DNA of 64,000 nt, taken from the NCBI GenBank assembly GCA_903632075.3, contig CAHIKZ030001779.1, positions 1,792,501-1,856,500 of the forward strand. The letters are read 5' to 3'. Origin of the DNA: Acanthosepion pharaonis (taxonomy: Eukaryota > Mollusca > Cephalopoda > Sepiida > Sepiidae). Shown here in pieces: positions 34,316-45,609 of this stretch. Each line of letters begins with the position of its first letter. Position 1 is the first letter of the stretch. The translations under genes and the position numbers were made by a program. Under the pieces are notes generated by a model, which made no database searches, was not told where the DNA came from, and saw nothing but the letters and a program-made list of their open reading frames with translations.

Positions 34316-34470
34316 TTTATTTAAAAAATATGATAAAAATCCCCCCTTACAAAGAGGTCTCATTTTTTTTGCCGAAAACTTCAAATAATATATTTTTATA
34401 AAGGCTCGTTCCATCTTCAATATTATTTTGTTGGAATAACGTATATCTATTTACTTGTTTTAAAAAATTT
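34311..34470. repeat. left inverted terminal repeat of PLE-I
   Basis: Pairs with 36558-36750 as described for the element. Insertions of 10-30 bases distinguish the arms. Confidence 0.8.
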
Positions 34471-34799
34471 CAAAATCAGTTTAGCTAATGAATTATCTGA
34501 AAAAATGGGTTCATGGAGGCAAAATGGAGATACAAAGGGTCAAGTGGGTCATAAAGTTTTGTTATTTAATTTATTTTATTTTATTATATTCATATAGCTT
34601 TCGTAACGTTTCTTTTTTTTTTGACGACTTCATAAAGGGTTATCTTTTACCATTTAAATTTTCTAATTTGGGCTATGGATTTGAATTTATGTTGAATGCA
34701 AGTTTGTAGTTAATAATTACTACTATGAATCTGATGATTGGGCTATTTGTTAAACAAGTTTATATAAATTTTTTTTTTTTTATTTCAAACCAAAAAATT

Positions 34800-35160
34800 G
34801 ATATGCCTACAAAAAAGTTAACTCGTGTCTATTATTTAATAGATTATTATTATTTAGAAGTTTAATAATGTGCAATTTTTTCATGGAGGCACAAAGGGCA
34901 TTCATCCCATGCTTTACATATTCTAGCCTTGTCAATAATTTTCCATTTAACTTTTGGTGTCTTATTTGTTTTTCAAGTGCCAAAAATATTTTGATAGTTC
35001 TGGTTTCTTTTGTGGATGCTGCCTCCATCTATCTTTAAAATTAAATTATTTTCGTGGACCCAATGTATATCATATTAGTGCTAGGGCTCTCTGTGGACGA
35101 AATAGTGCATTGGTATACCACAGAATTAATACAACATTTATTTTCTAGTGGGCAGTCTTC
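34800..35160 (-). pseudogene. PLE-I GIY-YIG endonuclease domain
   Basis: Minus frames: CPLENKCC (35150) and SVVYQCTISSTES, then NMIYIGST (35069-35053), the GIY-YIG core. In other frames follow FKDRWRQHPQKKPELSKYF, KVKWKIIDKA, and CPLCLHEK with NNNNLLNNRHEL (to 34812). At least two frameshifts. Same subfamily as the 6.4-7.0 kb frame (CKLCLEEK..NLLNKR). Confidence 0.8.
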
Positions 35161-35276
35161 TGGGTTTCTACAGTTACATAATTTTTCCCTATTATCATCT
35201 GATTTTAGTGTAAAGTTTTTTATTAATACTGTTTTGGCATGGGGGTTTGTTCAAGATCTTATTATTGTGTTTTTTA

Positions 35277-35516
35277 TTATGCGTTCAAGATTATCGGACA
35301 GCTGTAGCTCAATTTTAGGGTGTTCTTATTGAATATATTACTAAGCTTACTATTGGTGGGGAAGTGTTTATTAATTAGAGCTAAGAATTTCTGTCCTAGT
35401 TTAATACTAACCCTTTGGTTGAACGGAGGGTGTACCATATGATATTTCTTTTCCTTTTTTTTCCCATGTCCAGTGCAATTTTTCTCTGTAGTTAATGTTA
35501 GCATTTTTATAACCAC
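35277..35516 (-). pseudogene. PLE-I linker region
   Basis: KEKKYHMVHPPFNQRV, KLGQKFLALINKHFP and IFNKNTLKLSYSCP match the linker seen at 6.3-6.5 kb (RNIIWFNPPYSKNV, FNKNTVIISYSC). Out of frame with both neighbours. Confidence 0.85.
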
Positions 35517-35521
35517 TATTT

Positions 35522-36462
35522 TTAGGGCAGTGTTATAGAAGCTATTATGTTTTGGAATATTTCCCTGTTTGCGGAGTTAAGGCTAATTCTATTTTCTATT
35601 GATGAGGGTATATGTTTAATTATTGATGGAGGATGGTTTGACTTCGGGTGTATGTATAAAGGGTTAGCATTTGGTTTTCTATAAGGTTGGTATGTATTGT
35701 CTGGTAAGTCTAGAGTTACGTCGAGGAAGTTAACCCTTTTCAAATTAGAAGAGACAGTTATCTTTAAGTTTAGTTTTTAAATTCACTAAATATAATTTTC
35801 TGATTTTTTTCAATCTTAAAACTAGTAGAACTCCTCACCACCATGAGCCTGTCATCTCTATACAGCCTGATGTCCTTAATATCAATTTCGCGGTGTGCCG
35901 TTAAATTGTACAGTATTAGGAGACCAACAAGGTCAGAAGACTCTGCAGAGTCTAACAATCCCATAGTGATGTCAAACAGGTCGTTATTGTTTTTTATCCA
36001 TTGGTCCCCATTGTGAACAAGGACCGATTTCTTTGCGCTGAGGATTATATCCATTTCATCCTTTGTTAGGTTCGAATATACAGCAGCGAAGTCCAGGGCA
36101 GTCATAAATAAATCCTTCGAAATTGATGGGTAGTAGTCCCCGATATCGAACTGTATAAGGGTGCAATTCCGTTTATCATCAATATAGTTAAACCAATTGA
36201 TAACATCTTTAGTGTTGATCCATAGTTTTAATTCCAGTTGTTTTTTTATTTGGCAGGTAATTTTTTCCAGGATCTTTTTGCTGATCTTTCCTATGTCGGG
36301 TCGGGTAGGGTTAATTATTCTGGTCGCAGGGTGTTCTAAGAAGTCAGGCCTGTGATCCTTAAGAGTTATATAACATTCTTTTTCAGTAAGTTTACCTACT
36401 CTATCGCTGATTTTTAATTTATCTGTTATTATTTTACTAGTTTTGTTTATGTTTTCAACCAT
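35522..36462 (-). pseudogene. PLE-I reverse transcriptase
   Basis: Frame 36462-35770 (230 codons): KECYITLKDHRPDF, RIINPTRPDIGKISKKILEKI (nucleotide-binding fingers region), CTLIQFDIGDYYPSISKDLF (motif A, catalytic Asp), ITMGLLDSAESSDLVGLLIL (motif B, changed at the usual GSAE), LYRDDRLMVV (motif C, RDD). It then shifts to 35743-35522: NFLDVTLDLPDNTYQPYRKPN and YIHPKSNHPP. The catalytic Asp residues are retained, but there is a frameshift near 35760 and the N-terminus is short. Confidence 0.9.
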
Positions 36463-36557
36463 ATTAATGTTGTTGTTGCAAGCTTTTTTATAAGTCCTGG
36501 TTAAGTTTTTTTTTTTTTTTTTTTTTTTTAATTAAGTTGTTGGTTGATTTCAATTTT

Positions 36558-36750
36558 AAAACAAGTAAATTTCAGATATACGTTATTCCAACAAAAATTT
36601 CGCTTGAAGACGGAACGGAGCCCTTTTTAATTTCAACTCAATTTAATTTAAAGGATTATATTGAAGTTTTCGGCTCTTGTTTTGAAACATGAGACCTCTT
36701 ATGTAGCGATTTGGTATCATATTTTTAAATAAATAATTATATTTATGCTC
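36558..36750. repeat. right inverted terminal repeat of PLE-I
   Basis: Reverse complement of 34311-34470. Contains TATACGTTATTCCAAC and GAGACCTCTTATG. Confidence 0.8.
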
Positions 36751-36848
36751 TACTTTTGTATTTGAGCACTATTTTTAAAATAATAACTAAAATAAAGGAA
36801 CTTTGGACTATTTACCTAACCAGTTCCTTCCTATTTTCTATATATTTT

Positions 36849-36863
<15 letters not shown>

Positions 36864-36905
<42 letters not shown>
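36864..36905 (+). repeat. (TA)n preceded by (CA)n
   Basis: Directly abuts the foldback MITE to its right. Confidence 0.95.
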
Positions 36906-36906
<1 letters not shown>

Positions 36907-36908
<2 letters not shown>

Positions 36909-37153
36909 CGTTAAATTATTATCGAGATAACTTTTTTCTAATATTTCAAAAACCGTCCAATCAATTCACCCAAATCACCGTGCTGATAGCAAATATGGCG
37001 CCAGTTTGTTTACATTGCGCAGATCAGTACAAAAATTTCAGTGATTGCGCAGGTTAGTGTTGCCAACATTGTGTGAAAATTTTGTGTGAATTGATTGGAC
37101 GGTTTTTGAAATATTAGAAAAAAGTTATCTCGATAATAATTTGGCACGCAGTG
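36907..37153. mobile_element. foldback MITE, Tc1/mariner-like ends
   Basis: 36907-36969 and 37086-37150 are reverse complements over about 57 bases (AAATTATTATCGAGATAACT...GTCCAATCAATTCAC). Outer ends are TGCGT on the left and ...CACGCA on the right, the right followed by GTGTATA. The central 115 bases are relatively GC-rich and carry CAGTTTGTTTACATTGCGC. No coding capacity. The left end has been eroded by the (TA)n tract, so the target duplication cannot be confirmed. Confidence 0.85.
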
Positions 37154-37510
37154 TATACACGCACAGACACATGCTATGTCAGGGTTTATTATGAAAGTCA
37201 AAGTTTTCATTATAAAATTAGCATTAACTAACCAATGTTGATAAAATGTATATTTATATCATAACCATACCTTGTGACTCTGCTTTTTATTAGAAACATT
37301 TTCAATTTAGCATAAGTCTTTCTAGAAAAATTGATGGTTGTTTATCATACTGCAGATATAGTATGTAAATATACACATAATTAATGATATATTTAGTTTT
37401 AATTTCTGACATACTACACAAATAAAATAAAATCTTTAAACTTATTTTCCTGATTCCGAATTTAATAGAAATGGTATTTGTTTATCAGAGGGCTGATAAT
37501 AATATTCAAA
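37154..37510. other. no recognisable feature
   Basis: AT-rich spacer. Confidence 0.4.
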
Positions 37511-38700
37511 TTACAAGGTCTGATCAGTAAGTATCAGGACTGGTGCTATTAATAGAAAACTATAAAATATATCAATTCAGCATTTAATGTCCTTCAAAGT
37601 AGTCACCTTCTGAAGCCATGCACTTTAACAAGTGTCATTAACATTGATGGAAGTATTTCTATAACACTTTTTTTGGGATAGCAAGCAGCTGCCTCATCAC
37701 ATTCTCTTGAATTTCCATAATGTCTTGAAATCTTGTTCCTGTCAAGTTGGATTTGATTTTTGGAAAAAGAAAAATCACAAGGGGTGAGATGTGGGGAATA
37801 CGGTGGTTGTTGGACCTTGGCCCAAACTGCTGTACTGAATGGGAAGGCGCTTTATCATAGTAGAGTAGCCACTCACCAGACACATGCAATTCTGTCCTTT
37901 TCTGATGAGCAGCATCCCACAAATGCGGCAATATGTCACGGTAGTACTTGTTTATGTCTGACCAAATGGAACATACTCATAATGAACAATGCCCTTTTAG
38001 CCAAAGAAAACTGTTGACAGCGCCTTCACATTGCTTCAGCTCATTCATAGTTTCTTTGGTCTCTTTGGAATCTTCCATTGCAAAGACTGACCCTTCATTT
38101 CGGAAGCATAGCGATTCATTACCTGTTATAACCATTTTCAAAAAGTTTTTGTCTTCCTCAACAAAATCAAAGAGATCCTGTGCAGCTGAAATCTGATTTT
38201 CGTTTTGGTACAAATTTGGTAAATGTCTCATACTCAAATCTTCAGTGAGAATAGACTGGATTGAACTGAACTGTAACTAATGTTCACATCCTCCAACAAC
38301 TCACAAACTGTGATTCAACCATTTTTCCAAACAACTGCAGGCATACCTGTGATGTTTTCACCAGTTCTACACATTGCCAGTCTTCCAGAATGTGCATCAT
38401 TGTCAACGTTTTGTTGGCCATCTATGAAACATTTGAAACACTCATACACCTGTGTTTGCCTAATACACTCCTCACCATACACTTTCTGCAACTTTGCATA
38501 GGTTTCTGCACAGATATCATCAAGCTTTTGGCATAATTTGATGCAGATTCCTGGCTCAATTTTCTTTGCCATAGTCAATGATGGAACTATTGTGGTGTAG
38601 TAAGACAACCACACTCTACACACTTTCCAGGCACTGCTATAAACAGCAGAAGTGAGCCAGAACATTACAACAGGATGCATGCATGACAGAATTCAAGGTC
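37511..38700 (-). pseudogene. mariner transposase relic
   Basis: Minus strand. ATG at 38572 begins MAKKIEPGICIKLCQKLDD, then ETYAKLQKVYGEECI and TQVYECFKCFIDG (N-terminal helix-turn-helix). 38237-37977 gives AAQDLFDFVEEDKNFLKMVITGNES, with TGNE in place of the catalytic TGDE (first Asp lost). 37931-37659 gives ELHVSGEWLLYYDKAPSHS (second Asp block) and FLFPKIKSNLTGTRFQDI, AIPKKVL. At least three frame changes. The right-hand gene end reaches TACTTACTGATCAGACC (37531-37515), a terminal sequence seen in this mariner group. The opposite inverted end was not found. Confidence 0.85.
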
Positions 38701-38899
38701 AATCTGTGCTAAGTTGTGTATTTTAGATTTTTATTTACATGCATTATATATTTCTTACAAGACAGTTTTTTTTATAAAAACTGTTAATTTTGTAACAGAC
38801 ATCAACTTATAAGGACTTTTGTTATATTTATATTATCATAATATTTAAAATCATGGTGAGTTTTGATGTAAATACAATTATTTTTAAACAAGTTATTTC

Positions 38900-39325
38900 T
38901 AATTTATCTGTGGAATGCAATACAAACTGATGACAGTGAATGCTGGACAATATCCACACAAATGAAGAGAAGACTTGAAGCAACAAAAATGTGGTTCTAC
39001 AGAAGGATGCTGAGAATACCATGAACTGAACATGTGAGCATTGACAAATTTTTAGAAAAAATGGGAATGAAAAGGGCATCTATACTTAAATAAAGAAATT
39101 TCTAGGGCCCAGAATAAAGAAAGAGAGGTTAGAAAATTTGACACTCAGGGGACAGATTTAAGGCAAGAGGGACAGTGGAAAGTAATGCATGACTTACTTA
39201 ATGAGTTTCTGTAAATAGTTGGCAGAACAGGGTTTAGAAGAGATAGTAAAAAGATAAAATTTACTAAGAGCTACAAAGGACAGGCAGTTGTGGAGAGTTA
39301 TGAAGAAGTATGGCATATAGAAGAA
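38900..39325 (+). mobile_element. LINE-A 3' end fragment
   Basis: Plus strand: KCWT-like segment near 38945, KRRLEATKMWFYRRMLRIP (38970-39020), RATKDRQLWRVMKKYGI-like tail at 39270-39310. Same module as the other LINE-A tails; no reverse transcriptase catalytic region. Confidence 0.8.
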
Positions 39326-40009
39326 GTAATATAATAATTATCTGTTCAGCCGTATTGAATATTGTGTTAATCAAGTCTCTATGGCTTACATCTTTTAGAT
39401 TGATTTCTAAATAAAAATTAATGTTGTGCTTAGTTAGTTCCTTCCTTCCCCACAAAAAATTATTATCAATAATTTTAATAAAGACAGATATTATAAGTTC
39501 AAAATTCCATGATATATTGCTTATATAAATTTAAATATGTCCTGAAAATTTTTACCAATATCAGTTAGTTAATAACAATTTCATTATAACATTGACTTGC
39601 ATAATAGAATCTAATATGTTGCATTATTATGTTAATATTATTATTGCTTTTTCTATCACAATTTATATACATTACAAATTAAACTAAGCACAACTAACTA
39701 TTAAAGGATGAAAACTTTTTGAGGAATTTGATGTCATTCTAGTTTTTTTTTCCAAATCTGTGAATTTGTTTTGCTTATGCTAAGCCTAAAAAAAGAAAAA
39801 AAACTATATAAAATTCACTATTTTGGATCCATGTTAAAATAATTAAACTTTTTAACAAGAAAAATCTTACATTGATGTTAAAAATTGATGCAAAACATTA
39901 TTCATTCATTAAAGATAGAATGACCTATTATGACATGTCTCAAATTGTACTTAGATACACTGTATTTATTTTCAGTTTTTCTAGTTGACAAATCTATTCT
40001 TTTTGAGCA
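39326..40009. other. no recognisable feature
   Basis: AT-rich, no coding signal. Confidence 0.4.
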
Positions 40010-40270
40010 ATTTACCCCAAGCAAAGCAGGAGTGCGAGAGAAGAAGCTGTTTGAGTAGAAGAGATGGTTACGTTTAACTGTTTCAAAAGTGAAAGGGTGG
40101 GATCAAGATGCCAGCCTAGTAGCTCGCTTAAATTCAGGCAGTCTGAGAACCAGTAAAAGTAGCTTGTTGGAACAGTTGTCATGAAAATACTTGTAGAAGA
40201 GGGAGAGGGAAGCCACAGAATGTCTGTGAGAAAGCGACAGCAGATGAGATGCCAGATGAGGACCTATCAC
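40010..40270 (-). mobile_element. LINE-B 3' end fragment
   Basis: Minus-strand equivalents of VASLPLFYKYFHDNCSNKLL (about 40160-40235) and the following QTA-FKRATRLAS-like stretch match the LINE-B C-terminus. About 260 bases only, with a higher GC than other copies, which suggests a younger insertion. Confidence 0.7.
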
Positions 40271-40951
40271 ATTGCATTTATATAGTATGAAGGGATTAGT
40301 TATTTCTACATGAAAGAGACAATAGGCACTTATGCATTTTTAATTACAGGTTTTTAAAAGTACATAAAATATACTTATGTCATGAAAAAGATTTTCTGTG
40401 AAACACTGCTGAATCCTTAATCATCTAAGTATATTTATTTGAATTAACTTTACCTTGTTAACCCTATAACCTGTTATACACCATTGCTAAGGGAATAAGT
40501 AATAGTTTGAGACAAGATGTTTTCCTTACTCTTTGCAGTTTATTTAACTAGGGGACATGAAAATCTCTCTTTGTTGCACATTCAATCTTAGAATTATCAC
40601 CTGAGCATTTCTATCTTTCTCACAAGTCTTGGTAAGATTCACTATGCAATCCACTTCATTAACTCCATGGCACCTCTTCAAGGAACCACGTCTCCTTTAG
40701 ATCAATGACCTGATAGCTTATTAATGACTCTGTCGAAAGCTCTTCATCACTGACTCCTACTTTACTGTATTAAGTGACCTCCTCCAAATCACTTGATAGG
40801 AATTGTTTCAGTTCTAGTTGTCCTTTTCAACTCTGCTCTTCATTCTGCCCTGTTTCTCTAAGAATAACCTTCATTCCATTCATCAGAACTCAGAAACAAG
40901 GATTTCATATCACCGTTTCTGATAACCTGGAATTAATTAACTACAGAAGAG

Positions 40952-40999
<48 letters not shown>

Positions 41000-41600
41000 G
41001 AATACTGTCTCTGTTCAACATTTGGTGTGTGAAGGATGTGGTGTGATTTGCAAAAGGAGAGTAAGTTTAAAGTCTCACAGAAGACTTCAATACTAAAATG
41101 TAGTGTAAAGCAGAAAGTACATTTTTGGCTTCTATGTATTGGAAATGACACAAAAATTCATCATATGTATCTCTCTCTCACTCTATCACTTCTCTCTCTC
41201 ATTTCCCTCTCCTTTTCTCCGTGTTTAATTTCACAATTCTTGACAATAGACCTAAGAGCAGAATCATACATAATATCCAGCAATCTTCACAAAAGCAATA
41301 GTAACTCAATGCAGTATACCAGCTAATAAAGAAAAAAAAACATAGATCTACTCAGAGTGGAGTGATTTAAAATCTAACAGATATTAATGTCTTTAATATA
41401 TATAATAATAATGAAAACAAAAAACACCTTCTGGTCTCTTGTCATCAGATCTGATAAGGTAATTTACTGCCTCTCTTATCCTCAAAAATTTCAACCCATT
41501 TTCCTTATACATAATTTTGTCTTTCATTCTTTCCAGAAGATGCAAAAAACCTAAAACACGTTGTTGGAGAAATATGTCATTAAAATATTTTGCCACTTTG
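40271..41600. other. no gene; (CA)n tract
   Basis: Contains a (CA)n tract at 40956-40997 and a CTCTC-rich patch at 41170-41215. Frames across it have no family motif. Confidence 0.5.
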
Positions 41601-41602
41601 TC

Positions 41603-41604
<2 letters not shown>

Positions 41605-41666
<62 letters not shown>

Positions 41667-41956
41667 CTGAACAAAACATTCATCACTATAATTAAATCAC
41701 GTATGCTGGTGTCTGGCTGTCATTTCCTAGGAACTGAGCTGCTTGATCCTCATACAATGGAATACAACAGGAGAGTTGAGAATATATATATATATATATT
41801 AATAATGACACATTAGCTGAATTGTGATTAATATTCACCAGTGAATTAAGTACAATGATGTGGGAGAAGATTATGTTGAAAAATAAATATCTTATGCAAA
41901 GTATTTTTTTTCTTATTAGGTTATTGGACTATTGATGTATGCATCCTCGGTCTCTC

Positions 41957-42012
<56 letters not shown>
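41605..42012 (+). repeat. (TA)n tracts
   Basis: (TA)n at 41605-41664, a short one at 41788-41800, and 41961-42012. The unique segment after the last one (42013-42130, TGACAGTTGCAACAACATC...) contains a CCTGATGA on the minus strand near 42055 but no full ribozyme core. Confidence 0.95.
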
Positions 42013-42014
<2 letters not shown>

Positions 42015-42549
42015 GACAGTTGCAACAACATCAGAGTGTATAACAAAGCCCTCATCAGGTGATGACTCTGGGTTCAAACATTGCCACAACCCAGTGTGAC
42101 CCACCAGGCATTGTTGGGTCGCCATCATATTGCAGGAGTACTATGTGTAACCAGATGCAGGCTCTGATCCAATCTCTGATAATATTAATTATCTAGCAAT
42201 CAGACAGATATATCAGTCTTAAGGTGGAAATGACACCCCAGCATCTGACAACAACATAATAAATTTTTGTTATAAAGCCAATATTTCTACCCATCTCCTA
42301 GCATACCAAAGTAAGATAAAATAGTCAACCAAGGTATTTCTAGAGAATAACATTTTCAAGGCAAGTAGTGTTTGTAAGTAAGGTGCTCATTATTAAGAAA
42401 TAGAAGATTAACAGAAAACAAATTAAATGAAACATAGAACTGATATTCACTTGACAGAAGTTTGATAGGAAAATTGAATCTGATATCAGATATTTATTAA
42501 AAATACCATTTAATTTTCTAATTATTTACATTTTTAATGTTGTCAATTC

Positions 42550-42551
<2 letters not shown>

Positions 42552-42588
<37 letters not shown>
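42552..42588 (+). repeat. (TA)n
   Basis: At the 5' side of the PLE-IV remnant. Confidence 0.95.
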
Positions 42589-42591
<3 letters not shown>

Positions 42592-42739
42592 ATACAAATA
42601 TGGACAAAATATGCTATAAAACAAAAATTCTAAAAGGGACTAGGGAATAAGAACAACTATAAATTAATACATATAACCTACTTAAAAAGAATGATAAAAT
42701 GGAAGATATACTAAAAACAACCAAAATAATTAAAAGCAA

Positions 42740-43190
42740 ACACCAATCAAAAACAACCTAAAACACATATTAACCTCATCTACATTTAGCCAACACACAA
42801 TTCAGGGTGTCACAAAATGTAACAAGAAAAGATGTAGGGTTTGTTATATCATTATGGAAGGAAACTCCTACACTTTTGAAAACCCCACAACAACATTCAC
42901 AATTAAACTGCAACTCCAAAAATGTGATTTATGCACTCAACTGCGCAAAATGTAATAAGTCCTATATAGGTATCACCCAGGCATTAAACAATATAGTTTC
43001 CCTTCACAAAAGCAACATTAAATCACCAGATGACAGGAAACACTATGTGTCACAACACATCTACAAATGCATTGAAGGTAAATTTAAAATTATGCAAAAC
43101 AGACACTATTACCTGAAAATACAAGAAAAAACTTCATAGAAAAATTTAAACCAGCACTAAGCAAATCAGAGGGGCAACTGAGGAAAATTA
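42740..43190 (+). pseudogene. PLE-IV zinc-finger and GIY-YIG endonuclease domain
   Basis: CNKKRCRVCYIIMEGNSYTF (42815-42875, one frame) is the PLE Cys-motif. After a frame change, NCNSKNVIYALNCAKCNKSYIGIT is the GIY-YIG core with two further Cys (42905-42980). ALNNIVSLHKSNIKSPDDRK, HIYKCIEGKFKIM and YLKIQEKTS follow to a stop at 43139, and FIEKFKPALSK continues past the stop in another frame. The reverse transcriptase is not present upstream; the DNA becomes (TA)n at 42588. Confidence 0.88.
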
Positions 43191-43611
43191 TACTGAAGAG
43201 GTGCCCAGCCCTGGGGAACAGCTGCCCAAGGCCGCGCCCTCCCATTGCACAAGAGGGAGGGATTGGTGCTCACACCAAGGCCAGCGCAAACGACAGTTCC
43301 GGGGGCTGATGGGAATTTTTGTTCCTGCCCAAGTGTACGCACTCAGGTACCCACATTAATCTGACCTTGTGTCACATCTCATTCTAGTGGGGGAATGAGT
43401 AAACACTGCACTAAGCAAATTATAACCCCACACACATAAACACACACTATACACACATAGTGGCCAAACACACTAGTCAGACCGCACACATGCACGCACA
43501 CACACACACACATACATACACACACCATACAAATATGTATGGAGAAGGAATATATACAAACATACTGGCAAAAACAAATACATGCATCCTAGACACCACA
43601 CAAAGTGTGTC

Positions 43612-43648
<37 letters not shown>

Positions 43649-43862
43649 TATTTGTATATAAAACAATGTATATCTATGGAGAGGAATATGTATATACATA
43701 TTAGCAAAAACACACACACAATACACAAAAATGGAGACAGTTTTAAAAAGATACAGAGGTCATAAAAAGATAAGAACAAAGACCTCCTTTCTTCCCCCTT
43801 TCTCTGACCATTCCTAATTGCTTTATTACTCTTTAAGCAAAAAGAACATTTTAAGTCTTGGA
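43191..43862 (+). mobile_element. PLE-IV 3' region
   Basis: GC-rich patch at 43200-43330, then a CA-rich stretch with an internal (TA)n at 43616-43646. 43725-43862 aligns with 54895-55030 (AAAATGGA.ACAG, AGGTCA.TAAAA, then CCTAATTG.TTTAT). In the 54.7 kb copy this is followed by the terminal repeat, whereas here alignment stops near 43862 and LINE-B begins. Confidence 0.7.
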
Positions 43863-44328
43863 CAACACGTGAATCTAACTTGTCTGCATTCTTATGTAGT
43901 AGTGAGATGCTTATTCTTGCTAGATAAAATACATACTAGCGTGGAAATGTTTTGCCGTATCTGTCTATGTTATTGAAAGCAAAGATCCCAAGTCCATTGT
44001 TGGTGGTGGTGAATACCCACCTCCCAGGTCTGTGTTCCTTGAAACTGAAAGGCTTGGTGATAAAAAGTCAGCCTTGACAATCCACTAACTGACCATGACA
44101 ATGAAAGACAGAAAAAGTGAACACTAGATGCCATTTTTAAGTAGAATTATATGCCATATCCGCAATGCTGGATAACCAGATTTGTTTTTAGGATAGGACA
44201 ATGGGACTTTTACTAAGTTAAAACTTAATGTAATGGAAGGGAAAAATAAAAATAAAATCCCATTCCCATCACTTGGTAAGTATCTCTTCAGCTGTCAGCA
44301 TGGACATCTTGTCAGCTATGGCCTTTTT

Positions 44329-44365
<37 letters not shown>

Positions 44366-44927
44366 AATAGGAGTAGGTAGACTTTCCTGCTGCCAGGTCA
44401 ATACTCCTCCCCCTTCTCTTGGACAAGAATAGAGGCTCACACCTTGTTTCTTGTTTAGGAAGAGGTTCACAGAACTCTCCCTTCCTATCTCTCTGGCCTC
44501 TGTACTAGAGCTGCCGTGTTTCTCCTCATGATGTGTGCAGTCTGTGGCAATGCCTCTTCATTCTGAGAGTATACAGTTGACAGTTTTCTGGTTGCTGTTT
44601 CCGACTGGTAATTAGGAGCCCTAACTCTCGCTTAGTGTCTTGAGTGGCTGCTCTGATCAAAAGTTGTATAATACTAGGGTGTCTGTAGTGCTATGTCACA
44701 CATGGAAAGGTGTCCCTGCATTCACCTCCAGTGGGCAAACCTGATGCCACATTATGTTGCAGGCTGTGCCAATTTCTCTCTGCCCATATCATGGATGATA
44801 ACCGTCTGCTTCTTCTACTTCAGGCTTTCTCTTTTTTCTTTTTTTGATACCGTAATTACACATCATAATAACTAACAATGATCCAATAAGAAATCCTAAA
44901 CCAGCCCTTAAAAAATCACCTAAACCC

Positions 44928-45600
44928 TTTAACATTTCATTTTCTAACATCCATGGCATTAGAACCAACTTCTGCAGTGTGGAATCTTTCCTTGTTGCAA
45001 ACTGCCCAGATATACTGGCTCTCTGTGAGACCAACCTTGACTTGTCTATCCCCTCATCTGACCTCTTGATCCCCGGCTACCTTCCTCTCCTTAGAAAAGA
45101 CTCTCAAACCCATATGCATGGCTTTGGTGTTTATGTCAAGGACCATTTCCCACTGGCTAGAGAGCTGTCTCTTGAATCTCCAGACCATTACTATATGTGT
45201 CTTTGGCTATTTCTTCTCAATGCTGCAAGCTACCTCTTCTTCTTTTATCACTCTCCATCCTCCCAAGACTGTGGTGTATTCAAATGCATTTCTGACAGCA
45301 TTGACAAGGTTCTCTCTCTCCATCCGTTTGCTCACATATTCGTGTTTGGTGATTTTAACACCCATCATACCAAGTGGCTTAAAAATGCTACTACTGACCT
45401 TGAAGGCATACAAACCCCTAATTTTTCAATTTCTTAATCCCTCATGCAAATAGTTGACTTCCCCAGACATTTTCCCTACAACCTGGATGGTAAGGCTTCT
45501 CTTCTTGATCTATGTTTTTACCTCCATCCCTGAGTCCTGTAGCACTATGCAGCTCTGCCCTCTTGGCAACTCTGATCATGCTGTAGTGTCTGTCAGATCT
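44928..45600 (+). pseudogene. LINE-B apurinic-type endonuclease domain
   Basis: NISFSNIHGIRTNF (44930-44975), PDILALCETNLD (catalytic Glu), GFGVYVKDHFP, AHIFVFGDFNTHHTKW (GDFN..H active-site block, about 45333-45380), then after a frame change NLDGKASLLDLCF and PLGNSDHAVVSV (the SDH catalytic triad His, about 45555-45595). This domain nicks the target for target-primed reverse transcription. Key residues persist; frameshifts near 45440 and 45530 break it. Confidence 0.88.
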
Positions 45601-45609
45601 TATTCAACT

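Larger units (their letters stand above)
34311..36750 (-). mobile_element. PLE-I element with inverted terminal repeats
   Basis: Minus-strand PLE: reverse transcriptase (36462-35522), linker (35516-35277) and GIY-YIG (about 35160-34800). It is enclosed by 34311-34470 and 36558-36750, reverse complements sharing TTGGAATAACGTATATCT and GCCGAAAACTTCAA. Inverted rather than direct terminal repeats are an accepted PLE arrangement. This is the most complete PLE in the window (about 2.4 kb). It is disrupted by at least three frame changes. Confidence 0.88.

Noticed and set aside
42013..42130. Minus-strand CCTGATGAGGGC near a (TA)n tract as another hammerhead
   Set aside because: The expected GAAAC is GCAAC at best and helix I does not pair.
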